Positions 1 through 10,550 of a stretch of 64,000 nt of DNA are shown piece after piece (position 1 is the stretch's first letter; each line of letters begins with the position of its first letter). Position numbers and translations under genes: made by a program. The notes beneath the pieces were generated by a model. That model worked only from the letters and a program-made list of their open reading frames with translations. It was not told the origin of the DNA and did no database searches. The stretch comes from Sphaerosporella brunnea (taxonomy: Eukaryota; Ascomycota; Pezizomycetes; Pezizales; Pyronemataceae), in the NCBI GenBank assembly GCA_008704415.1, contig VXIS01000200.1:1-64000 (forward strand), read 5' to 3'.

Positions 1-7
1 ACTGTGA

Positions 8-262
8 CGTAGTTTTATATCTTTTAGTAAGGAAATACGTAAGAAAGAAACCATAGTAAGTGTAATAATCTTACACCTGGACCACAGAGGCAACTCTGTT
101 AGAACGCTTCAGTATCACGTCAAATGGGCAGGCCAGGATTTGAGTGACGCCGACTGGCAACCGCTAGCCAATCTTCGCAGTGGATGCAAGCGGTTCCTCT
201 GGGAATATCACCAAACGCATGGACTGCGAATATATCAGTGGATGCTGGAAGAAGACGACTAA
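8..262 (+). pseudogene. Chromodomain end of a Ty3/gypsy (chromovirus) integrase, fragment
   Basis: The frame is open after a TGA at 5-7 and runs to a TAA at 260-262. The product has a chromodomain pattern: a basic start, the core YHVKWAG, then ADWQPL and a helix ending in WEYHQTHG. In chromoviruses this domain ends the integrase and directs insertion to marked chromatin. Only the last 85 codons are present, because the rest lies outside the window or is lost. No long terminal repeat could be defined downstream. It is unlike the two chromodomains near 27.4 kb and 46.7 kb in detail, so it is a third lineage or a much older copy. Confidence 0.6.
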
Positions 263-1933
263 GCTACAAAGTTGTGGAACGACCATCATCGGGATCAAGC
301 GTCGGGTATGGGCAAAGAAAAAGTTGGGTTTCTCTTACGTTTTCTTTTTTTATGCGTGGCGCTGGTTTTGTGAAACGGGAGGTAGTGTGGGGGAACGGAG
401 GCGGCTTGGGAGAGAGTGACGGGCAGTGCATGTAATTACCTATAGCTAGGCTGAGACGCCCCGAATAGAAGCTAGACCTCTACATATCACTTCCCACATC
501 CATGGGGTTGCACACTCTCTGCCACTATGGAAATAGTGTTCGATCGAACGCCTGCAGATGTCGCCATGGTTCTGCTCCAAGTAGGAAGGGTTTCGTAATG
601 GTTACTTCCACCCGCGACGATGAACAGACAGAGATACGTGGCATAGGTACCAGAGTACAGGAGATTCCACACGGAATCTTCAACCGGGCCTCCCACAAGT
701 GCACAAATTCAACGCACACCATCAACGTAACCATAATACCCACATCCATGCGCCACCCTTGGCCACGCCGCGCAATCGACGGAGGAGCCAGCACTTCCAT
801 ACAGGTTCAAAGCCACTATTTCCACAGCTTCTTTGTTACCCGATTCTGAGCCAGCGCTACCAAGAAAATCGCAGCCAGTACTCCCGCATATCGTTTAGCA
901 TCGAAATCTGCCGAAATCAGATCTGCACAATCCAAAGAGTTGACAAAGCACTCACAATAGCGATGGGGCGTCTACAAGAGGCGGGTTTCAAGTTCGCACC
1001 AAAGAAGCCAAGGCGTACTCACGACGCCAGCCGGTATCAAGGAACCACGGCACAGAACACGATAATCCCGGATAACCACAGTACGTAGCAATACCGACAT
1101 TATCATGACTCCGGCAGCTGGGAGTCTTCTGGCCACAAGCCGTCTTACATACCGTAGTGTTTGCACACTTCTCCTCCCGGCGTACATGAAAATCATCGCT
1201 TGTAGCTTGTGTGTCATCAGCTGCGCGCAGGGTCGCTGACAGGATCAACACTTCCATTCCAATATCTCTGCACCTCGGTACCCTCCCGGCGTGTTGTCAT
1301 TCCGCAAGACGATCCCGGCTCGTGTTGTTGCGGACGCGATGCGATATTGCGCACCGCAGGACGCCGTTCCCATCAACAACGGGCACGTGTCCGACCTGAT
1401 AACGACTTCACCGCTGCGGAGTCACGGAGAGAATAGATTCCATTGCATCGTGGAGTCGACGAGGCCGCGAGCAGCCCCGGGCAAACCACCAATAGCCAGC
1501 CACTGGGGCGAGCATGTCCGTGACCTGTTGCAGCACGCTGTTTGTTTCTCTGGATGGGTCCGTTGCGTTGTGCGGGCACGCGATGGATCACCGATTCATC
1601 GACTGCCGTGTTATCGGTTGTGGCCCCCGGAGAGAGAGACAGTTTACGGATCGGGAGTGCAATACGGATGCGCGAAAGGCACCGGTTGTGAGATGGACGT
1701 ATCGACAGGTCAGAGTGTCATGCATGTACCAGACGGGCATTGATTGTTGTCCATGGCTACGAGAACATCGCCAAAGCAATCACGGTTCATCCCAATGCAA
1801 AAACGCACGAAAAAAAAAAAAAAAAAAAAACACATCGGAAAGAAAGCAACTCCTGACCGCCAACAATTCCGCATTGTCAGATGCCACACTGTCCATCCTC
1901 GCCATCGCCCTCGTCGGGCAGGATGTTTTCCGC
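263..1933. other. No supported gene; one A homopolymer
   Basis: Short open frames on both strands overlap one another and show no domain, splice pattern or repeat that I recognise. A run of 21 A lies at 1810-1830. The sequence is probably decayed mobile-element DNA between the chromodomain remnant and the coiled-coil gene. Confidence 0.5.
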
Positions 1934-2703
1934 CTACCTAACCATCTTGCGCAAGGCTCTCTTCACATTCCGCGCCGACGCTAGCCGCCGGCGAGGTTCA
2001 GCCAGCTCGGACTGCAGGAGAACGTTCTGATTCTCAAGCCGGGTATTCTCCGCGGCCAGCTGTTCCATCTTCCCAAGGAGCTCGCGGTGTTCCCAGCCGA
2101 CCTGTTCGATCTTCGAAAGCAGCTTCGTCCGGTCCTCGGCAAAGAAATGAAGTGTTTGGCCAACGCCATTTAACCACTCGCTTGCCTGCCGCACTTAGCA
2201 GGCACCACCGCTCAGATTTATGTTGACGCTCCGGAAGGCCTCCGCCAGTCTGTCCAGCGCTCGACCGAGAGCGGGCCGCCGGGAGTATCGAGGTTGGCAT
2301 CGTCTCCCTTGGTCGTGTCCTTGCCAGCTGTGGCGTCCGTCGATGACGCGGAATCGGCGCGTTTACCAGTGCCGGCGTTTGTGGCACGAGGAGCGGCGGG
2401 GTTCGACGAAGGTGCCGCGTTCGACACGCTCGCGGCGGTCAAGGCGGCGGCAGCGTTCGAGGTGTTATGGCCAGTAACGGAGGCATCGACCTGCGAGGAG
2501 GTACCGGGGTTCAAAGCATTCGTAACGTCGGAGGCAGCAGCGGTGCGTGTGGCAGCAGCGGTTGAGCAAGTCACGAGGTTTGACGTAGCCGCAGCGTGTG
2601 GTGCGTTCGCGCCACTGGCAGTAGAGGCGGTTGAGGCGTCGTGGAGGGGAGCGGTAGCCTTCGCAGAAGCCGCGTTGGTGGGAGTTGGGTGCGCGCAGGA
2701 CAT
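1934..2703 (-). pseudogene. Ala/Ser/Thr-rich protein with C-terminal coiled coil, broken
   Basis: An ATG at 2703 opens a 161-codon frame made almost only of Ala, Ser, Thr, Asn and Asp, a disordered linker-like composition. A second minus-strand frame covers about 2290-1934. It reads as one long helix (ALDRLAEAFRSVN, then EWLNGVGQTLHFF, then a coiled coil with AENTRLENQNVLLQ) and ends in a basic tail. The two frames are offset by one base near 2290, and a TAA at about 2195-2197 interrupts the helical part. I found no convincing GT-AG intron that removes both defects, so a decayed gene is likelier than a spliced one. A telomere-like TTAGGG pair lies about 40 bp upstream of the ATG. Function unknown. 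Confidence 0.4.
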
Positions 2704-2739
2704 GGCAGCGTCGTGTCAGCGCACGTTGCGGTGGAAGAC

Positions 2740-2752
2740 TTAGGGTTAGGGT
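2740..2752 (+). repeat. Interstitial telomere-like repeat (two TTAGGG units)
   Basis: The bases read TTAGGGTTAGGGT on the plus strand, about 40 bp upstream of the ATG of the minus-strand coiled-coil gene. Similar boxes sit near other gene starts in this window. Confidence 0.7.
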
Positions 2753-2756
2753 CATC

Positions 2757-4807
2757 CTGAAACGGTATCTGCTGCTCCCGCATTGCGCTTCTTGTGCGGC
2801 TTGTTAGATGACTTACATCTGCAGGTCGACCAGCATGGGGCATGCTACTTGGAAGACGGTCCGGTTCGGGTGGAAGGCCAGAAAGACCGGGTACCTGACA
2901 GGGGACTATGGGTACCGGATAAGGGCGTTACTGGTACGGATGGATTGCCGGAGCCATGTCCGAGCCTTCGTTGTTGGAACTGTCAAGACTGATTTGCACC
3001 CCGGTGATCGGCAGAGCTGATGTCTGAAGCTCGCCAAACGGCACCCAGCGGTGGACCACTAAGCGCTTGCACTGTGCACACGGGACATTGTCGCAATTGA
3101 ACCGTGCGATGAGATGAGCTCTTTTTCGCCACACAGTGTCCGGATGGCGCGACAAGCTGGCATTGTCTGGCATTGCAGAGTCAGGGTAATGCAGTGAAGC
3201 CATGACGGAGTCCTAAACGTGGAGGGGTGTTAAATAAACCGTGCATCCACTCTTGGTCTTGCGTCCAGATCCATCACCGACTCCGAGCAGCAGCGTTGTC
3301 CTAGCCACAGCGTGGTTGGACTTGGTTTCTTTTTCTTTTCGTCGATTCTTCTGCTTGTCATATGTGTAGGTGCTTGATAGTGCTGGACGGCTGGTGCCCC
3401 ACGAGCCCCGCAGTCACCTGTTATGTTCAGTCCTATTTGGGCGCCTGCGGGGTCCCGGTCCTGGCAGAGAATGTCTGATCTAGACTCTAGACCGGGCGGA
3501 ATTCTCAAGGATCACAACAATCAGTCCAGTATAGGCCAAAGGTAAAGGTGGACTGGACGCCCTATGGACAGCCCTGGGTCGATGCAATAGGTGTTCTCAC
3601 GCGGTTCCGCTAGACGATGAGATAAGATCTTCCTCGTTGCAGACAATGTTCAATGCAATACAAAATGTGCAGGAAAACACACATCCTCACCCGGAAGACG
3701 ATTAAGGACACAGAAATTAAGTCCATGAAAATAAACAGCACCAACCGAAAGACGATCAAGAACACTTCCGCCACAAACACAAAGGCACAAACAACATCCC
3801 CGCCATAGAATTTCTTGGGAGCTTTCGTGCTGATTTGATCATGTCATCACTCCTTTGCTCGCGCATCTAGTTGACAAACTCTCGTTTTCCTTGATCCAAC
3901 ACTCTGTCACTGTGCACCGGTACAAGCCTGTCGTTCCCCGCAAACGGCTGTAAATGTTCAAGGTTGGCGATGACTAAAAGCGGGTTTCGCCCGACTTCAA
4001 CGTTTGGGTTTTGCAGCACCGCCGCGGTTTTGTTTTGGGGTTTGCGGTATAGTGTTGTTCCTGGTTGCGACCCTTCCTTGGCGTGGCCTTTGGCTTCAGT
4101 ATCCTGCAAGGTGCTGATGCTGTATTTTCTCGCAGGTCGGTGTTCATGGTAGCTAAACTCTTGGAGGCTAGCACTCCAGCATCACGGCCACCTGTGGGCT
4201 TCATCATCGATCCATCATTCTGTAGTGAATACCGCCCTCGGAAACAACAGAGCGTCAGTATTGAAATGTGTATTCCCTTCCGCCTTGTGGTTTAATTTTC
4301 CTATCCGTTAGTCTTGGATGGATATTTGTATTGCATGCTGAGCACATCCGTCTCACTCAGCATTCTCAGATACGGTGTGTGATACCCCTCGGCACCATCT
4401 GCTGGATCTCGATCCGGCTCCTGTTGCTAGCTTCGGCTCGAGCCACCATACAATTTGCCATGCGCGAGCGGGTGCAAAAGGAGGAGGTCCAAGCACCTGA
4501 GATTGTGCGCACTTCTATATACCAATCACACCTCACGGCGTCCGAGTCCTCCACTCATCATTCGATGGCCGACGATTCTGACCCGGAATCTAGATCTTCG
4601 GTCCGACCGCAGCTTCTTGCTGTGCGTCCATTCCCTCGGCTTCCCCGTCCGCCTCCAGATCTCCATGCAGATATCACTCCACGCCTGCATCCTAGTGATC
4701 CTCGCCGCCTCTTGCCTGGCAAAAGTTTCGAGTTATACTGCTCTGCCACACCCGCGGCCTGCGATGTGACGTCTGCGCGTGTAACCAGTGGCACCTCGGC
4801 GTTTCGG
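2757..4807. other. No supported gene
   Basis: Nothing here passes as a gene. A minus-strand frame at 3867-4109 (80 codons, ending in GKREFVN) has an evenly mixed composition and could be an old exon, but it has no partner exon or domain. The rest shows only overlapping short frames. Confidence 0.4.
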
Positions 4808-4826
4808 TTAGGGTAACCCTAACCCT
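4808..4826. repeat. Head-to-head telomere-like repeat
   Basis: TTAGGGT runs straight into AACCCTAACCCT, so two telomere-like tracts of opposite polarity meet. The same junction, AGGGTAACCCTAA, recurs at 59547-59559. In both places an AACCCTAACCCTGCC-type tract is present or close by. Confidence 0.7.
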
Positions 4827-4877
4827 GCCCAACGTCGAAGGATACCTGGTAGCTGAACGCAGAAAAGGCGCGCCCGG

Positions 4878-5262
4878 TTGGCAAGCTCCCAAGTCGATGC
4901 ATTGGAGCGTTTTCAGCGACTCCCAGTTGAAGCATTCGCTGGCATGCAAGACTGCGGGGTTAAAGCGATGAACCAAGGCCACAATGGGATGTTCGGAATA
5001 GATCTGCGTCGCATGGGAGTTGAGCTCAATGCGATTCCAGTGATGTCTGCTGAAGCGCAAGGTGTGTTCATCGAGTGAGAGTCCCCTTTCAATTGAGTTG
5101 GTGTCGATGGAAGCATCACTAACAATTCCCAGGGGTCGATACACAATTATGGATCAGCGGGGTTCCTTAGGAGACGATGTTGTAGAAGCGATCGCACACC
5201 TCCAATCCTGGGTTCATGTTTCTTTCCTTGATGTATGTGTAAGCAAAAAACTACAGATGACC
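4878..5262 (+). pseudogene. hAT transposase C-terminal (dimerisation) remnant
   Basis: Two plus-strand frames, offset once near 5070, together resemble the end of a hAT transposase. They give NAIPVMSAEAQGVF, matching the conserved IPxxSxExxRVFS block of the hAT dimerisation domain. Then GRYTIMDQRGSLGDDVVEAI and HLQSW match the usual terminal block in which the Leu-rich helix ends at a Trp. The last 60 bp (5205-5262) match the 3-prime half of the hAT derivatives at 34246-34948 and 55130-55869. No terminal inverted repeat was found here, so this is an internal fragment. It shows that the derivative elements come from a transposase-bearing hAT. Confidence 0.5.
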
Positions 5263-5283
5263 GCTGGCCGTGGCCAAGTGTAG

Positions 5284-5633
5284 TCGGAGCACGTTTGCCG
5301 CCCGGCCCTGCAGCTGTTGCGGGTGGCTGGCTCACAAACTACGCTATGTCGTCAACAAATATCGGCCGGAACGAACGGAAAGCTGGGTCTGCAAGTGAGA
5401 TTGGGCAACATCGGGAACAATTGACAGGGCTTGCTGTATCGAAGCGCTGGGAAGAATTGTGCGATGGTTGGGACACACTTGTCATGGTAACCTTGCCGAA
5501 GTCACCAAAGCCATAGTCTACGGACGCTGCCTGTAACGGTCAGGAGTTTTTCCACTGCATCTCAATACAAGAACATCCGCGCCTTTCGATGCACGGTATA
5601 ACCCGCCATTCCTGCCCAGGTATCCAGAATCAA
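5284..5633. other. No supported gene
   Basis: Spacer between the hAT remnant and the 3-prime end of the minus-strand gene at 5634. I see no domain or repeat. Confidence 0.5.
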
Positions 5634-6902
5634 TTAGTCTATCTGCGGATAGTGACGATAGTGAAGCACTGATCGCATCGGCCTCTGCAGGCTTCCCAGC
5701 GTAGGGTTGTCATGCGGAACCTCGGTCCAGTGGCCGTCGTCGCAGCGCATGACCACATCGTGTCGCGCGATTAACTTGTTCTTCCACCGCTCATGGTCGA
5801 CGCACATAAACTGGAAAAAGCTCCGCTCGATGGATGACTTAACCTCCGACATGGGGGTCACGGCGGGCATCAGTATGTCTTGCGTCTGTTCACGTTTGTC
5901 GGGAAAGTTGACCCACCGCGTCTGCACCGCGATATATGTGCGGGCTGCGCTGTCGCTGGGGTTTTCGTTGTCGGCGTCAGCGGACGGGTCTCCAGTCCCA
6001 GCGGACGGGTCTCCGGTCCTTGCGAACAGCGTGGGCGTTTCCCGGCACCCCTGCGAAGTTCGATTCAGTAGTGCTTCTACCAGGTCGCTGCTGGTCGCGC
6101 CCTCAATGTGCACGGAGTCAACGTCGCAGGGCGAGAATCCGAGGGTTGCGAGCTGACCAGTCGTCTCCAGCTGGCGCAGATATTCGACGACAATCGTGCG
6201 CAGCATGTCCACGGTCAGGTGGTGTGGCCGGGGAACCGCAAGTTTGATCGCCAGGGGCTTGTGCTTGAACTCGATGGTGAGCAACGATTGCGCGACCAGC
6301 GGCGCGCCGATGAGGGTGAACTTCCACAGGTAGTATGGCCACGAGAACGCGATCAACGGCCAGCCAGCTTCCTCGATGCGATCGCCATGGATATCCTGCA
6401 CGGCCTCCAGGTCGATTTCGAGCTGTTCCGCGGCAACGTGTTTCAGGTCCTAGATGCACGGAGTGGCCGCAGAGGAAGCCGCAACGTCAGCATGCCGGCA
6501 CCAACGCACACCACCGGGATTTGTGCGCACCTGGTATGTCCGGATCTCGCGATCCGGGATCAAATGAATCGTGGGGGATCCGGAGACGACAAACTTCAGC
6601 GGCGGAAGCGTGACCTCGCGCGGCTCCGCGATGCGGTTCGGAAACGCTTGCTCCGCCGCGCGATAGGATTCAGGCCCCACGACGGGATTTGTGCGCACCT
6701 GATATGTCCGGATCTCGCAATTCGGGATCAAATGAATCGTGGGGGATCCGGAGACGACAAACTTCAGCGGCGGAAGCGGGATCTCGCACGGCGCCGCGAT
6801 GCCGTTCGTAAACGCGTGCTCCGCTGCGCGATACGGTTCAGGCGCCACAACGGGCTGGTGAATTGGGCCGAGGTGATGAAGATTGGAAGTGGTGGCCTGC
6901 AT
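5634..6902 (-). CDS. Two-exon gene of unknown function with duplicated 56-residue module
   Basis: Exon 1 is 6902-6510 (ATG at 6902) and exon 2 is 6449-5634, giving about 402 residues. The intron 6509-6450 is 60 nt, with donor GTGCGT, branch-like GCTGACG and acceptor CATCTAG. The TAG that would otherwise stop the frame is the splice acceptor itself, and both exons are in phase. Exon 1 encodes two near-identical 56-residue modules (each with PLPPLKFVVSGSPTIHLIP and TYQVRTNP) from a 168-bp tandem duplication. Exon 2 encodes a hydrophobic stretch (WPLIAFSWPYYLWKFTLIGA), a region rich in Leu, Val and His, an Asp/Ser/Pro-rich linker with repeated TGDPSA, and a C-terminal part with WVNFPDKREQ. I recognise no known family. 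A hydrophobic segment continues upstream of the ATG without a visible earlier start, so the N-terminus is uncertain. Confidence 0.6.
6516..6851. repeat. Tandem duplication of a 168-bp unit inside exon 1
   Basis: Units 6516-6683 and 6684-6851 are alike over their whole length, with scattered substitutions. The unit is exactly 56 codons, so the duplication keeps the reading frame. Most differences fall in the part encoding YRAAEHAF versus YRAAEQAF and its surroundings, while PLPPLKFVVSG is unchanged. Confidence 0.85.
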
Positions 6903-7154
6903 CGCGAAGAAAATAACGATCGCAGTAGCTGTGTGGAGAGAGAGCGCTGGCAGTGCAGGATCGCGTTGACGGTGGGGCTGCGTGCACTGAGTCGAGAGTG
7001 AGCTGTAATTGCGAGGGAGAGAAGGTCTCTTCTAAGTTCGCGCGGTTGAGGCTTGAGGTGACGTTCCGGGCTCGTCCCACAAGTAGGTCGCACAGTGACT
7101 TGCGCCGGCATCCGCCGAATGATGTTAGGGTTCACCCTGGGTAGAAGCGCCATG
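6903..7154. other. Upstream region of the gene at 5634-6902, with a telomere-like box
   Basis: This holds the presumed 5-prime flank of the minus-strand gene. A single TTAGGGTT lies at 7125-7132. No TATA box was obvious. Confidence 0.4.
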
Positions 7155-7381
7155 TGTTGGAAATCGCTTTCTAGCCATGCTTAAGGCATGGATAAGGACG
7201 AGTGAGAGCGAATGACTGTACGAGTCACGGCCTCTGATTACGGACCGAGTGATACCCCGTGACGATGGGAAAGCGTATATATACGGGTAGAATAGCCTCT
7301 CAGAGCGTTGAGACAATTTACCTTTACCCCTCACCATCATCTCTCTCATGCTTGACCTCCATACAGAGACCACTTTCAACA
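7155..7381 (+). mobile_element. Solo copia-type LTR
   Basis: The segment starts TGTTGGAAAT and ends TTCAACA. It is colinear with the LTR at 20454-20671 over blocks such as GGATAAGGACGAGT, GAACCGAGTGATA-like sequence, a GTATATATAC TATA region and TTGACCTCCAT. No coding sequence and no primer-binding site follows. The flanking 5 bp on the two sides do not match, so one flank has probably been rearranged. Confidence 0.6.
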
Positions 7382-8429
7382 TTCAGCCCAATTATCAAGG
7401 CTAAAAGTGTAGATTACCACCCTTTTTGGATCTACGTAGACGACCCGCCACATCCTGGGGCCCTGGACTACAAGCGACGTTCAATGATGGTCCGTGACGG
7501 AGTAACCCTAAGTCGTGATGGCAGGCCAGCCCGAGGACGAACCGCAGCACCGCGCTTTCGCCAAAGTTCTCTGCCTGGCTGAACGGTTGCATGCTTGATT
7601 AGTCGCTGCCACGGCGTGTCTGACCTTCGCCAGCGTACATACTTCCCACCCGCGGCCTTACACGCAGGGACGGTTAGAGCTGGTGCGCGGCCGGAGATGG
7701 GTGCCCAAACCGCAAAAGCTGGCTTCCACCGAAAGATTTCCCCAGATGTAAGCTATCTAACCTAGTCCGGACCGGACCCGGAAACAGCGCTTCCCCCTCA
7801 TCCACTGAAATCCATGGACTCGGTGTGTGGTGGTAGAGAATCAACCAGTGTTCTTCACACTTCAGTCCGATAAGTCCTGAGCGCGGAAGGAACCTAGACC
7901 AGTCCAAGAGATTGCCCGGGACCAGCAGTCCTTTGTCGCTCTGGACTGCACCGCCATCCGGAGACCCAGTCAACTAGATACGTCCAGCATAGTAATGTAT
8001 TACATAACGAGTTTATATGCAAACCGCCCGTTCCGTCAAAGCCCAGATACCCAACGCCGGCGATATTGTTAATGTATCGTCCGCGCTCTCCAAAACTCCT
8101 TTATTCCTCCCGCTCAGGCTATTCCACCGTGGGCCCCGTTGAGTTGCTGGATACAGAGCGCACTCAGGATCTCCTCAAGCGCTGTAATCTCAGCTCGTCT
8201 TTTTGAGCGGGCTGTTGAGCAGTAAGACTGCACTGATTGAATGGCACAGAAGGTTCTGAATCAACCCGCATTGGGCCCGCAATTTTCATTTTCGTCCCGG
8301 CCGAGGTGTCAGCCTACCTACCTGCCTAAAACAAAAGCCGCCACCAAAATCTCGTCTCATCAGACAGCAGGCTCGGCTCGCTGGAGGTCACGTTTCGCTC
8401 GGTTCTGCTCGAGCTTCGAGCGCGGTAGA
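7382..8429. other. No supported gene
   Basis: The region has a TAACCCTAA box at 7503-7511 and otherwise only short overlapping frames. It may be decayed retroelement DNA linked to the LTR before it and the copia fragment after it. Confidence 0.4.
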
Positions 8430-8700
8430 GGCTTATGTCCATCACCATCTAAATCGCACTTGGAAACCGTCAACCACCTTGTCCGCTACCCTTGGGCACC
8501 TCCCACTACTCATCCCCAATCTTCCCGGACGACGATACGCATGGTGGGCGAGCTTCCGCTCGATTAGGCATTGTGGCATACGCGGATGCAAATCATGCGG
8601 GCGGTAAAGAGGATAGAGTGACGCTATCGGCGTCACTCAATACTCAACAATTTGGACCGCATGAACGTCACGAAAATGGTCGACATGCGAGCATTGCCGT
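8430..8700 (+). pseudogene. Copia RNase H fragment
   Basis: Read across two frames, the sequence gives VNHLVRYPWG and then LGIVAYADANHAGG. These match the segment between reverse transcriptase and RNase H in copia polyproteins, where YADADWAG is typical. It breaks off in a short Ser/Leu stretch. No LTR was found beside it. Confidence 0.5.
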
Positions 8701-9391
8701 AGAGCCACGCCAGTCGTAACGGAAATGTTGCCTCGAACCGTAGTGCTCGAGAACGATTGCAAGCATTTGGATATTGCCGCCGGGCCGCTGCCATTACCGC
8801 CGCACCGTTCCGGCGCTGCTCATATCGTTCGGGTCAGCGATCCACCATGCGCATGACCCTGCGTGGAAGTGTCAGATCCGCCCTTTGGTGGTCACCGGCA
8901 GGAATGTCCTCGCTGCCAGCAACCACCATGTTCACTGCTGACACAGTCCTCGCATTCAGTTCTCGGCCTCCCGACAAAGGAGAATCTTGTGATTGAGCGG
9001 TCGAAGGCACGCGAGGACAGTCTGACAAGCGTTACATCTGCGGGCATTCCGGCACCGGGGCGGGTGTGATGGATTGCGCCACGCGAATGCACTGCGGGTG
9101 GAGAGTGCGTTGAACGCGATACAATCGCCGACGGTTTGCAGCATAGAACGAAACTCTGGCGAGTGCGAGACAGTGCTTCCTTTCTTGACCCGGCGAGTGA
9201 CAGTCGATGATCGGCAGTCAGATCCCCGGGGCACAACCCTGACTATTTTTCAACGACAACCAACTGCAGTTCAACCCTTCAACGCCACTTCTCCCACACA
9301 CCAGTCCCCGTATCAACCTCAACGTCTAAAGTCGCGACTCGCAACCACCCTCCCCCCCCCCCTACCGACAAGCAGAGCTTCCCCGCTACAC
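8701..9391. other. No supported gene; upstream region of the gene at 9392
   Basis: A long frame at 9074-9553 is in phase with exon 1 of the next gene but has no family resemblance before 9392. A run of C lies at about 9351-9361, some 30 bp before the ATG, with C-rich sequence around it. Confidence 0.4.
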
Positions 9392-10550
9392 ATGTCTCTG
9401 CAACTCAGTAGTATCACCAGCCGCGGCGTGCTGCGCCCAAGAGTCGTTACGGCCGTCGTCGCCTTCAGCAAGCTGCAACAATCCCCGGCGCGCGCAACCG
9501 CCTTGCCAGCGTGTTTACCGGTATGGCTTCCACCACTTCAGCGTCGACGGTAACTAACTGAAACCGCGGTGTAGACAGCGATTTCGAGCAGCGGAGTACT
9601 CAACGGTCGGCGTAACTTCGCTTCATCTGGCCCGCTACAGGCGAAGCGGTCGCCCTGGGTGATCGTCAAGAAGCAACGGCAGGAAATTGCCGTGTTGTTC
9701 AAGAAGCTCGACGTCATCATCGCAGATAATGCGACGTTGAAGGCCGATAATGCGACGTTGAAGGCCGATAATGCGACTTTGAAGGCCGATAATGCGACGT
9801 TGAAGGCCGATAATGCGACTTTGAAGGCCGATAATGCGACGTTGAAGGCCGATAATGCGACGTTGAGAGCCGACAACGCAGCCTTGAGGTTGGAAAACGC
9901 GAATTTGAAGGAGACGATCGACACCCTGATCGAGGACAACAAAGACCTGAGGGCTGAAAACGCGCAATTGCGACTCGACTTCGCGACCGTGGTCGACCGC
10001 GTGCACCACCCGATATCCTGCGCCATCTGCACAAAGTATTGGTGGAAGCACTTCGTTCTCCCCGCGATCGAGCCCGATCCCTTGAAGCTGCAACGACTTC
10101 AGGCTGTCGCATTCACCGCGTACTCAAACAGCCCAAATGCAGGATACTTCCGTAAGAAGATTACCGACTGGCCGGCAGTCGCCAGCCGCGCTGGGATGTC
10201 CGAGCAAGACCTCCGTGACCGCGTCCAGAAACTCGACCTTTCCCGCATCCACAGAAATGTGGTTGCCCACGAGGTGACGCCGGAAGACATCCGCGTAGCG
10301 ATAAAATACGCCCGGGACGGGATCGAAGAAGAGTTGATGAGGTGGAGCTTCGGCCACTTTTGGGGCGTGACCCCGGAGGCCTATGATGTGTTGGGAGATG
10401 TACCCAAGCAGCAACTCCTCAAGAAGCGGATGTGTAATAGTAAGTGCCGATCGCGTCGTCCGCAACGGCAGGGTGCTAACGGTGGCGACGACAGTGTCCG
10501 ACGAGCAGATGGAGTTCCTGCATCTCCTCCTCCAACCGGACACGACCTAG
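9392..10550 (+). CDS. Mitochondrially targeted coiled-coil protein with HEPN-like RNxxAH motif
   Basis: Three exons: 9392-9520, 9575-10439 and 10495-10550, about 349 residues. Intron 1 (54 nt) has donor GTATGG, branch TAACTAAC and acceptor GTGTAG. Intron 2 (55 nt) has donor GTAAGT, branch GTGCTAACG and acceptor GACAG, and both keep phase. Residues 1 to about 65 are Arg/Ser/Ala-rich, lack acidic residues and contain GRRNFASSGP, as in mitochondrial presequences with an R-10-type cleavage site. Residues about 93-150 are seven NATLKAD heptads followed by diverged ones, a long parallel-type coiled coil. The C-terminal domain holds CAICTKYWWKHFVLP and RNVVAH at about 270-275, which fits the RNxxxH signature of HEPN domains (known to include RNases). 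The HEPN match rests on this motif and on helical content only. Confidence 0.7.
9725..9871. repeat. Seven tandem 21-bp units encoding heptads
   Basis: The unit is gataatgcgacgttgaaggc plus a final c. Units differ almost only at one position (gacgttg versus gactttg) in the order G,G,T,G,T,G,G, and the last unit ends gagagcc. The unit length equals one coiled-coil heptad, so a change in copy number would lengthen or shorten the rod without a frameshift. Confidence 0.9.

Noticed and set aside
2190..2300. Intron joining the two halves of the coiled-coil gene
   Set aside because: Candidate donors and acceptors give introns of 23-42 nt or poor donors, and none removes both the frame change and the TAA.
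4808..4826. True chromosome end
   Set aside because: Only a few telomeric units, in opposed orientation, with ordinary sequence on both sides.
6108..7001. 297-codon plus-strand frame
   Set aside because: It is antisense to the two-exon gene at 5634-6902 and repeats only because of the 168-bp duplication.
9725..9871. CRISPR-like array
   Set aside because: The 21-bp units have no spacers and encode coiled-coil heptads in a spliced eukaryotic gene.
9538..10112. Minus-strand frames with repeated ALSAFNV or RIIGLQR units
   Set aside because: They are antisense reads of the 21-bp coiled-coil repeat.
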